Source: Methanomassiliicoccaceae archaeon UBA472
GTDB taxonomy: Archaea > Thermoplasmatota > Thermoplasmata > Methanomassiliicoccales > UBA472
Direction of reading: 5' to 3'
DNA: 28,616 nucleotides
Assembly (NCBI GenBank): GCA_002497075.1
Contig: DAML01000036.1
Location: 47,488-76,103, forward strand
The position numbers and the translations under genes were made by a program. The notes below the pieces were generated by a model that was not told where the DNA came from, did not search any database, and saw only the letters and a program-made list of their open reading frames with translations. Positions 22,278-28,616 of the stretch are shown piece after piece. How positions within the stretch are numbered: position 1 is the first letter of the stretch; each line of letters opens with the position of its first letter.

Positions 22278-25200
22278 CTAATCGTCCGTCACTATCACCC
22301 AGATCCTTGGAGCTAAAAGGCTCTGCTGCTTGCCCTTATTGTTCAGCCACTTGAGCAAAGCGCCGGAGTCAAGGGCGTGCAAGCCATCAGAGGAAAACTC
22401 CTGGGCCCCACCGTTGTTCACGTCCGTGCACAAGGTCACCTGCAGCATGAACGCCTCGCCCTTCTCCAGTGTCCCAATGCACCAGGTCAGACGCACCTGG
22501 GATCCCTCCCCGGAGGCATAGGTCAGAGCGGGGGAGGTGACCAGATTGGCCATGACGGAATCGGGGTCGAAGTCCAGCTCAGCCCCGAAATAGTCACGCA
22601 GCACTGCCTGGAGCATCCGGTAGTTGAAGTTGTTCTTGACGATGAAGGTGAACTCCCAGCAGGTCCTTGTGCCCATTGTCACCACCGTCGGTCCATCTAT
22701 CGATGACGACAGGGTAGGTCCGGCATAAGGATGGACGGTCAGGGCGTACAGCACACCAAGCGACATCGGTTCCAGCTCATCGAGCTCGATGTCCATGTTC
22801 GCTTGGTTGGAGATCGACCGATCGGTCGCGTAGGCCCGGTTCACCCTTACCTCGAACCAGATATCGTGGCCTCCGGCCTCAAGATCTTCGAAGGTGAGCA
22901 CTTGGTACTTTACCGGGGCAGTGATCACGCCTAACGTTGGCGTCACCGGCGCTCCGTCCAGGGTCGCGGAACCGACCACGAAGCTGAGCTCGTTGGGCAG
23001 TTCGTCCACCAGCTGCAACATGTCACCTATCTCTATGCAGGAGCTGCAGGAGATGACGAGGTGCACCATCACCGGATCGGTCAGCCAGGCCTCATCCGCG
23101 GACATCTCCTTCTTCAGGCCGATGTAGTGCGCGGTGTAGGTCATGCAAGGCCAGTCAGCGTCCACTGATGGCGGTGCGTACCTATCCCCGCCTACGGTCC
23201 AGCAGATCAGCTGGTACTTCTCGTTGTCCGCCACCTCGACGAACTCCGTGGCCTCCAGCTCGGTATCTTCGTGGACCCAGTCGGTCCAGCTATCTGTTGG
23301 TGAGGACAATGTTACCTCGAATTCGGTCTGGTCACCACCTGCGACGTCGTCGCTAACGCTCGGGTCCGCCACTCCGATGGTGATCACCGATTCCTCCGTG
23401 TCGGGTAATCCTTCCGCCACGATGGTTATCTTGAACTCGGTATGGTAGTGGACGAAGATCGTCTCTCCCTCTGCCACCAGGAGGCTCGTCTCACCGGGAT
23501 TATGGTACCTCTCGCATGGCGGCCCGGACACTATCTGGTCCCATGAAAGGATGGTCGATACGTCGCACCAGTCCACCCATTCATCCATGTTCCAGTAGCT
23601 TCCGGTCATCGGATCGCCGAATTGGACAAAGTTCGCCGTTCCCTGATACGATATGCTTGCCAGCCCGTCCGAGACAATATCCATAAGATACTGCTCATAG
23701 TACTGGAGGTGCTCACGCCTCGGACCGCTGGCTGTGTAGGTCAGAACATCATCGGTCCGCCAGCGATGCGATGCCGTGGAATCGTGTGAGAACAGAGATA
23801 TCGTCACCTCCGTTCCGGCATCCAACCATAGGACCGGCGCGAATCCATCGTACAGGCTCGCCCCGGACGAGTGACCGCTCGATTCGTAGAGAGCGATGAC
23901 ATCGTTGAACATGTCCATCTCCTCCACGCCCACGGTCTCGACCTCCAGGATGACCCCGTATTGATGGTAGAAGTCTACGTTGACGCTCACATCTGTGTTC
24001 ACGACCCATGAAGTCGTTTCGTCATATTCGCTCCTGTATCTCTCTTCATAAGCGCTCACGATCACCGGGTCCTCCACCCAGACGGTGGTGCCGTGGTCAC
24101 AGAGCCGGCTGAACGGTGCTCCATCCCATGCCGAGAAGGTCTTGACATCCCCATGGTCCACATAGTGCACGGTGGTGGGATGTGCGGTGGTCAGCCCGGT
24201 GAAGGTTATATCCACCTGGTGCTGATGATAGTAGTCAATTCCCTGGGTGAAAGGTTCGACCACCGTGAACTGAGTCGGGTCATCGGTGGTGTAGCCTCCA
24301 TCGAGCGAGCCGTCGACGATCAGGACGCTCCCATGATCGCATTGCCCGTCCCAATGCCCGTCTACGATGTCACCCAGCTTCGGCATTCCGTCCTCCACGT
24401 AGAACACCGCATTGTCGAAGGTCCCGGATGGCAGTCCTCCCGCTTCGATGCTGACCGGGAACTTGCCGCTCAAGCGAATGGTGGGATCGCCGATTATAGC
24501 CATTCCCATATACCATGGTATGCTGTCCGAGGAACTTTCCAGGGATAGCTCTAGCCAGGAATGGAAGGAATCACCCACGCTTGAACCATCCCCGATAGAT
24601 GTGTAGAAGGCCAATTCGTCCAGCATGCCCCCCGTCTTGGTGGAGGCGGTGGCGGCAAGCGTGTCGCCGCTCTGGACGTACCAACCCGCCAGGAAGTTGT
24701 CCGAGGTGTATCTGCCGCTGGAGCAAATGAACAGATTATAGAACAGCACGTTGTCGTCCAGCGTCGAGATGTCCGATACCGTTCCTACGCTCACGCCTTC
24801 CCAGACCGATTCGTCCCCGTCCGGGACCTTGAAGGTGTGGCTGCCGGGATTGCCGTGACACATCACATGGACGGCGGTGAAGCTGCTGTGCAGCCTCATC
24901 ATGTAATCGGATTTGGACGTGATCGCCTTGTCATCGACCAGGGTGACCGGGTTGAAGGCCTGCTCCACTGAGTTCTCGTAGATGGACGACCAGTATTCCC
25001 AATCGTCGTCGACGTAGCAGAGTGCATCGGGCGAGAAGGTTATGGCCCCGGTCCGGTAACCGTGGTTCTTATCAAAGTAGGCTTCCAGATGGTCGACCTC
25101 GTTCCCGTTGAGACGGTCGGTCTTCAGTCGGGATACCCAGATCTCCGGTTGTATGTCACCCACGCCGTCGGTGTGCGCGTCATAGAACCCGTCGCTATCG

Positions 25201-25775
25201 GAGTCATCCCAATCGCCGTCCAGGTCCATATAGAAAAGGTCGCATGGGAAGTCCTCGATGTCCCAGGTGAGGTCCGACCACAAGGCGTGTATATGATACC
25301 AGGCCGCACTGATGTTGCCGACCAGTAGGCAGCCATCAAGCCCTTCCGGGAATGCGCCCTGTAATTGGGACCTGATGACGGTAGGGTCTGTGGTCTCCTC
25401 GACCGTCCATATGGCGCAGCCGAGACCGGTCCTTTCCACATCCGCGGCGTAAATGGCCAGCTCGTCCGATATGGAGGGATAGACCTCCGATTCAACCATG
25501 ACGTGCATGAATGGCGTCAGGGAGGCAGGCCTGACCTCCGAAGGGAGCGCGCTTATCTCGAACAAGGGCGCGCAGGGCCCAGAGGTCCCCAGCCCATCCG
25601 TCCCATCGAAGGAAGGAGGGGACGTTCGATCTTCAGCACCTGCACCGGGCTCTGAGCCCATCATGCAACATAGGCAGATGAACAGACCAGATATCATCAA
25701 TAACGCCAAGATAAGGGCGCAGGTCGCCCTGTACCGAGGCTGCGCAAGATACTCTTTACTCAAATTTGTGGTCAT
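22278..25775 (-). CDS. Secreted C25 (gingipain/caspase-like) surface protein
   Basis: A 1165-residue exported protein. Residues 17-38 form a hydrophobic signal or anchor segment. Residues about 85-435 look like a clan CD cysteine peptidase: the likely catalytic His307 is in VHVMCHGNPG, Cys351 in LFICSSGRY, and the domain closes with AIIGDPTIRLSG as in gingipains. A DLDGDWDDSDSDG stretch (185-197) resembles a calcium loop. Residues about 435-890 are five related beta modules, and 890-1165 two DUF11-like adhesin domains. There is no C-terminal membrane anchor. The start at 25775 puts the signal sequence in place; an ATG at 25841 adds an unhelpful leader. Stop is UAG. A likely TATA is near 25840-25831. 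Confidence 0.75.
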   Translation of the reverse strand: MTTNLSKEYLAQPRYRATCALILALLMISGLFICLCCMMGSEPGAGAEDRTSPPSFDGTDGLGTSGPCAPLFEISALPSEVRPASLTPFMHVMVESEVYPSISDELAIYAADVERTGLGCAIWTVEETTDPTVIRSQLQGAFPEGLDGCLLVGNISAAWYHIHALWSDLTWDIEDFPCDLFYMDLDGDWDDSDSDGFYDAHTDGVGDIQPEIWVSRLKTDRLNGNEVDHLEAYFDKNHGYRTGAITFSPDALCYVDDDWEYWSSIYENSVEQAFNPVTLVDDKAITSKSDYMMRLHSSFTAVHVMCHGNPGSHTFKVPDGDESVWEGVSVGTVSDISTLDDNVLFYNLFICSSGRYTSDNFLAGWYVQSGDTLAATASTKTGGMLDELAFYTSIGDGSSVGDSFHSWLELSLESSSDSIPWYMGMAIIGDPTIRLSGKFPVSIEAGGLPSGTFDNAVFYVEDGMPKLGDIVDGHWDGQCDHGSVLIVDGSLDGGYTTDDPTQFTVVEPFTQGIDYYHQHQVDITFTGLTTAHPTTVHYVDHGDVKTFSAWDGAPFSRLCDHGTTVWVEDPVIVSAYEERYRSEYDETTSWVVNTDVSVNVDFYHQYGVILEVETVGVEEMDMFNDVIALYESSGHSSGASLYDGFAPVLWLDAGTEVTISLFSHDSTASHRWRTDDVLTYTASGPRREHLQYYEQYLMDIVSDGLASISYQGTANFVQFGDPMTGSYWNMDEWVDWCDVSTILSWDQIVSGPPCERYHNPGETSLLVAEGETIFVHYHTEFKITIVAEGLPDTEESVITIGVADPSVSDDVAGGDQTEFEVTLSSPTDSWTDWVHEDTELEATEFVEVADNEKYQLICWTVGGDRYAPPSVDADWPCMTYTAHYIGLKKEMSADEAWLTDPVMVHLVISCSSCIEIGDMLQLVDELPNELSFVVGSATLDGAPVTPTLGVITAPVKYQVLTFEDLEAGGHDIWFEVRVNRAYATDRSISNQANMDIELDELEPMSLGVLYALTVHPYAGPTLSSSIDGPTVVTMGTRTCWEFTFIVKNNFNYRMLQAVLRDYFGAELDFDPDSVMANLVTSPALTYASGEGSQVRLTWCIGTLEKGEAFMLQVTLCTDVNNGGAQEFSSDGLHALDSGALLKWLNNKGKQQSLLAPRIWVIVTDD
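23106..24475 (-). repeat. Five tandem beta modules in the C25 protein
   Basis: Within the C25 protein an aromatic-His/Glu-x-Tyr/His hallmark recurs: DYYHQHQV (513-520), DFYHQYGV (600-607), QYYEQYLM (690-697), FVHYHTEF (773-780), and a degenerate TAHYIGLK (880-887). Spacing is 86, 90, 84 and about 106 residues. Each hallmark is followed by a beta strand, a Thr/Ser-rich segment and often a DHG, VEDPV or DEWVDW-type acidic patch. The modules are diverged, not recent copies. Confidence 0.6.
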
Positions 25776-25970
25776 CGACGTACCACTCTCCCCTGGATTG
25801 TGACGAACCAACGCAGAAAAAAACTGAAAAGAATTTAACAACGATTAGATGGAAATCGATTCACTACTTCCCTTATTATAGGTATGCATGCTCTGTTCTT
25901 TCCCGATCATCAGAGAACGGCAATTACCATTTCAAAGAGGTTCGCAAACCGTGCCCGTGCCCTCTTCGTT

Positions 25971-26013
25971 ATTAAAAAACGGGAAAAAAAGGGAGCGGCC
26001 AGCCCTGGCCGCT
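25971..26013 (-). terminator. Intrinsic-type terminator of kelch gene
   Basis: AGCGGCCAG (25994-26002) and CTGGCCGCT (26005-26013) form a perfect 9-bp GC-rich stem. Reading on the minus strand, the stem is followed by CCC, seven T, CCCG and six T, then AATAAC. It starts about 18 bp after the kelch stop. Confidence 0.8.
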
Positions 26014-26030
26014 ATTGATGGCGTTCCGTT

Positions 26031-27602
26031 CTAAGCCTTCTTTCTGAGCAACAGGACCACGGCGGCCGCTGCGACAACAATGGCCACTATGGCCAGTACC
26101 ATGACGAACAGCAGATTTGTGGCCATCGCGTCGAGCTTTTCATTGGCATCGGCCAGGTCGTTCGATAAGGCGTCGTTGGCGTCCTGCAGGTCACCGATCG
26201 TCCGGTTCTGAACGGACAACTGCTCCTGAACCGAGGAGGAATGGACGAAGGTCAGAGAACCTTCGAACCCATCGAAGCTCAGATCGTTCCAGGTATAGTC
26301 CGAGGGGTGCATGTTAATGAACCGCACCTCATATTCTCCGGAAGGAAGCCCCTGCGGCACGTCCACGTAGAAGTAGGCGGGATTGCCGTCTTGAATGTAA
26401 GCGGTTGCCGTCTGCGAGGTCACGACGTGCCCGTCGGAGTTCAAGATGATCACCTCGGAAGCGAGCCCCTCATAGGGTGCAAAGGCGAAATTGAAATCCG
26501 CGAGGACCATCATCTGTTCCCCGGTCATGATGCCACGCTCCTGCGGGAACCATTGGACCTGCAGGTCCATGACCATTATCTTTTCAGAATTGGCCGTGGA
26601 GTATCCGACCGGCTCATCGATGGATAATCCACCGATGACCATCAAATTTCCTTCTTCATCGAACCCGACCGCATGGTACTTCCGGTCCTGGATCATGTTA
26701 GGGACCTTTACGGATTCGCCGGTGAAAGGGTTGAAACAGTATCCATCATGACTTGTATAGCTGTCGGTCGCATATGCACTGGATCCACGCCCGCCTCCAA
26801 TTAGATATATCTGTCCATCGGGGCCGGGGACCGCGTCCAAACCTGCCATGATGACCGGTAGGGTCCATGATGATGTCCACCAGTATTCATCCACGGTGTT
26901 GTATCCAATTATGGTTTCGTAGCATTGCCCTAGATCGGGATTACCGCCTCCGAAGTAAAGTATGGTTCGATCGTTGACCGCTAATGCAGCCCCCGAATAC
27001 ACATCCATAGGCATGTTGGGTCCCATGTCCCATGAGTTGGCGACCGGGTCGTAGATCTGCAGCAGGTTCTTTATGCGGTCGCCGTAGATCTCAGATTGGT
27101 TGTTCCCTCCCATGACATAGATCAATCCATCAGGCATGGCCACCGCCTTAGCGATGGTGACCGGTTCCGGCATGGGCGCCCCTAGTGACCACGTGTCGTT
27201 GGATGGTTCATAGATCTGTATGTAAGGATTATAGGTCAGCGGTACGTTGGTCAATCCCCCGAACACATACACCCTTCCATCAAGGCCGATGGCCGCGGCC
27301 CCGCCAGATACCGCGATGGGCATGCTGGCCAATATCGCGATCTGCCCCGTTTCCAGATCATATCGGGTGGCATTGTGGGTTGGCAGAGTGCCGTCGATCG
27401 TGGCACGACCTCCCATTATGTACAGGTTGTAATCATCATCTTGGGCCGAGGCAGCGAGATAAATAGGATATGGCAACGGGATTGCCGCCTCCCATTCCGG
27501 CTCGGGCACCTCGGCGGAGATGTTGTCCACAGAGACAACGCAGGCCGATAAAAGGAACATGATGACGAGCAATAAGCAAGCTGATCTTTTCAATAAAATC
27601 AT
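26031..27602 (-). CDS. Membrane-anchored kelch-repeat surface protein
   Basis: A 523-residue exported protein. It has a signal peptide (1-30) and six kelch blades marked by LYIMGGR, VYVFGGL, IYVMGGN, LYFGGGN, IYLIGGG and LMVIGGL (about residues 55-330). An Ig-like beta domain follows (about 335-440), then a coiled coil (about 455-490), one transmembrane helix (495-519) and the basic end RKKA. The blades face outside, with a short inside tail. The ATG has GGAGGAG five bases upstream. It shares orientation with the C25 gene but has its own promoter and terminator, so the two surface proteins are neighbours, not an operon. Stop is UAG. Confidence 0.85.
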   Translation of the reverse strand: MILLKRSACLLLVIMFLLSACVVSVDNISAEVPEPEWEAAIPLPYPIYLAASAQDDDYNLYIMGGRATIDGTLPTHNATRYDLETGQIAILASMPIAVSGGAAAIGLDGRVYVFGGLTNVPLTYNPYIQIYEPSNDTWSLGAPMPEPVTIAKAVAMPDGLIYVMGGNNQSEIYGDRIKNLLQIYDPVANSWDMGPNMPMDVYSGAALAVNDRTILYFGGGNPDLGQCYETIIGYNTVDEYWWTSSWTLPVIMAGLDAVPGPDGQIYLIGGGRGSSAYATDSYTSHDGYCFNPFTGESVKVPNMIQDRKYHAVGFDEEGNLMVIGGLSIDEPVGYSTANSEKIMVMDLQVQWFPQERGIMTGEQMMVLADFNFAFAPYEGLASEVIILNSDGHVVTSQTATAYIQDGNPAYFYVDVPQGLPSGEYEVRFINMHPSDYTWNDLSFDGFEGSLTFVHSSSVQEQLSVQNRTIGDLQDANDALSNDLADANEKLDAMATNLLFVMVLAIVAIVVAAAAVVLLLRKKA

Positions 27603-27607
27603 CTTTT

Positions 27608-27677
27608 CTCCTCCCGGGGCCGGACCCTACCCCGACCCGTTGAGAAAATTATTTTTTAGTGAATTATAAAATAATTT
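27608..27677 (-). promoter_or_regulatory. Kelch gene leader with perfect inverted repeat
   Basis: A perfect 10-bp inverted repeat, AAATTATTTT (27646-27655) with AAAATAATTT (27668-27677) and a 12-base loop, lies 45-75 bp before the ATG and overlaps the AT-rich promoter. The GGAGGAG ribosome site is at 27614-27608. The repeat could be an operator or a stem-loop ending the opposite transcription unit. Confidence 0.45.
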
Positions 27678-27854
27678 GCTATCGATTCGAAACGGGAATT
27701 ATTAGCACCTAATGGTACTTCCAGAGAACAATCCCAGAAATTGCCGAGCAATCGGGATATCTGTGGAAGGTCATTTATTGGCATTAAACTAATGATGGTC
27801 GCTGAAAAACAATAAGAAGTAAAAGGGAAGTGGTTTGTAAATTTCTTTACGAGT

Positions 27855-28037
27855 TTAGAACCTGTCCTTCGGCTTGTGCTTCTGGAAGCAGTCCCTGCAG
27901 TAAACAGGCCTGCCCTCAGTCGGTTTGAAAGGAACCTGGGTCTTTGCTCCACAGTCGGAGCAAGTGACATCGTGCATCTCGCGGGGCCCGTCGTTTCTAG
28001 GGCGGTTGTATCCGCCCGACCTCTGTCGTCCGTACAT
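27855..28037 (-). CDS. Zinc-ribbon microprotein (CxxC...CxxC)
   Basis: A 60-residue protein. A basic glycine/arginine-rich start (MYGRQRSGGYNRPRNDG) precedes a zinc ribbon with CSDCGAKTQVPFKPTEGRP and YCRDCFQKHKPKDRF. The spacing CxxC-x16-CxxC matches a widespread archaeal family of small CxxC-x-CxxC proteins with the PFKPTxGRPVYC core. The basic arm suggests nucleic-acid binding, but function is unknown. ATG at 28037 chosen; the longer frame begins with TTG. A strong TATA lies about 80 bp upstream, implying a leader of about 50 nt. Confidence 0.75.
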   Translation of the reverse strand: MYGRQRSGGYNRPRNDGPREMHDVTCSDCGAKTQVPFKPTEGRPVYCRDCFQKHKPKDRF

Positions 28038-28110
28038 TACTAATCTACCTATTGTTGTTAGCAAAGATCAGCTGACCCTTGTAACGATTAAAGCGAAGCA
28101 GTTACTACTA

Positions 28111-28123
28111 TTTATAATAAATA
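28111..28123 (-). promoter_or_regulatory. TATA box of zinc-ribbon gene
   Basis: The minus strand reads TATTTATTATAAA, centred near 28117. Transcription would start near 28090, leaving a leader of about 50 nt before the ATG at 28037, long for this window. Confidence 0.45.
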
Positions 28124-28208
28124 CCAAAGGATAGCGTAAGTGAGCAGATTAAAAGCGTGCTAACATACCTTGGGGCCACAGTCCCTGTTTTAGTAGATAA
28201 AAAATGAA

Positions 28209-28224
28209 GGTGGATATATCTACC
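28209..28224 (+). promoter_or_regulatory. Dyad-symmetric element over catalase TATA box
   Basis: The sequence GGTGGATATATCTACC is palindromic at 14 of 16 bases around a central GATATATC. That central part sits about 30 bp before the catalase ATG, where the TATA box belongs. A repressor bound here would block the promoter; an oxidative-stress regulator is a natural guess. Confidence 0.45.
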
Positions 28225-28246
28225 ACGGGCTGCCTGATTTAACACC

Positions 28247-28616
28247 ATGAAGAAAACATCCCCCAAGAAGCGGACCGTGACCGACAACTTCGGCAAGCCC
28301 GTGGAGGACGACCAGAACAGCATGACCGCCGGAAGGAACGGTCCTACGCTCGTTCAAGACGTACATCTCATCGAGAAGCTGGCCCATTTCGACCGGGAGA
28401 GGATCCCGGAAAGGGTCGTCCATGCCAAGGGCGCCGGCGCCCACGGTTACTTCGAGGTCACCGCGGACGTCACCAAGTACACCAAGGCCAAGTTCCTGAA
28501 TAAAGTAGGAAAGAAGACCGACGTTTTCGTGAGGTTCTCCACTGTGGGCGGGGAGAAGGGATCGGCGGACGCGGAGCGCGATCCGAGAGGTTTCGCCGTG
28601 AAGTTCTACACCGAGG
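28247..28616 (+). CDS. katA: Haem catalase, N-terminal part (truncated by window)
   Basis: The first 123 residues of a monofunctional haem catalase, running off the right end. GRNGPTLVQDVHLIEKLAHFDRERIPERVVHAKGAGAHGYFEVT is the catalase N-terminal arm and first active-site strand, here at residues 29-72. His59 in ERVVHAKG is the distal haem histidine. FVRFSTVGGEKGSADAERDPRGFAVKFYTE continues the conserved block, with the distal Asn not yet reached. Small-subunit catalases of this type are known in some methanogens. The gene has a palindromic promoter and a leaderless start. Confidence 0.93.
   Translation, partial: MKKTSPKKRTVTDNFGKPVEDDQNSMTAGRNGPTLVQDVHLIEKLAHFDRERIPERVVHAKGAGAHGYFEVTADVTKYTKAKFLNKVGKKTDVFVRFSTVGGEKGSADAERDPRGFAVKFYTE

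Noticed and set aside
27660..27855. Possible small gene between kelch and zinc-ribbon genes
   Set aside because: The only frame is a minus-strand shadow with low-quality sequence; AT-rich non-coding spacer is the simpler reading.
1..28616. tRNA, CRISPR or insertion-sequence features
   Set aside because: No cloverleaf, no regularly spaced repeats and no transposase-like protein were seen by reading; a tRNAscan or CRISPR search would confirm.

Overview
This window looks like a chromosomal piece of a moderately GC-rich euryarchaeon of the Thermoplasmata, most plausibly in or near the Methanomassiliicoccales. The evidence is as follows. There is an archaeal-type SRP (7S) RNA. Many genes have a TATA-like box 26-30 bp before the start codon, so their transcripts would be leaderless. 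Lipoate ligase is split into two genes, as in Thermoplasma. A 2-oxoacid dehydrogenase operon is present. There is an AIR-synthase-like protein of the methanogenesis-marker-2 type, a DUF1638 protein and a uroporphyrinogen-decarboxylase/corrinoid-methyltransferase-fold protein, all typical of methylotrophic methanogen lineages. The lineage call is inference; no 16S rRNA or mcr gene is in view. I see no tRNA, CRISPR array, insertion sequence or prophage.

Layout. 1-296: AT-rich edge, then a small winged-helix-like regulator (297-875) behind three copies of an ATCTGTTAAC-like element. 922-1929: marker-2-type protein, facing the SRP RNA (about 1930-2246, minus strand). 2411-10266: a tightly packed plus-strand run of eight genes with overlapping or nearly touching ends. 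These are an ABC importer (permease, ATPase, anchored binding protein), a URO-D/MtaA-fold protein, lipoyl synthase, and E1-alpha, E1-beta and E2 of a 2-oxoacid dehydrogenase complex. No E3 (dihydrolipoamide dehydrogenase) is in the window. Converging on it with zero gap is a minus-strand operon (12002-10267): rubredoxin-FTR fusion, CPHC thioredoxin-like protein, LplB and LplA. Together these two operons would make, attach and use lipoate, with a ferredoxin/thiol redox module beside them.

12049-16432: nitroreductase, MarC-type membrane protein, two poorly characterised small-to-medium proteins, a thioredoxin-like protein, a lone histidinol dehydrogenase and a flavin-binding split-barrel protein. 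16561-20399 (minus): ABC-F ATPase, two overlapping SAM methyltransferases and a TIM-barrel sugar-isomerase/endonuclease-IV-like protein. 20436-22241: a metallo-beta-lactamase-fold hydrolase, a 54-residue coiled-coil microprotein and DUF1638. 22278-27602 (minus): two surface proteins, a gingipain/caspase-like C25 protein with five related beta modules and a membrane-anchored kelch protein with a strong terminator. 27855-28616: a zinc-ribbon microprotein and the start of a haem catalase whose TATA region lies in a dyad-symmetric element.

Most interesting signals: (i) transporter, methyltransferase-fold, lipoyl synthase and dehydrogenase genes fused into one transcription unit; (ii) the E1-beta stop is UAG and E2 follows in the same frame, which matters if this lineage decodes UAG as pyrrolysine; (iii) a ferredoxin-linked disulfide reductase operon with the lipoate ligase while E3 is missing locally; (iv) a substituted position in the normally invariant SRP54-binding loop of the SRP RNA.
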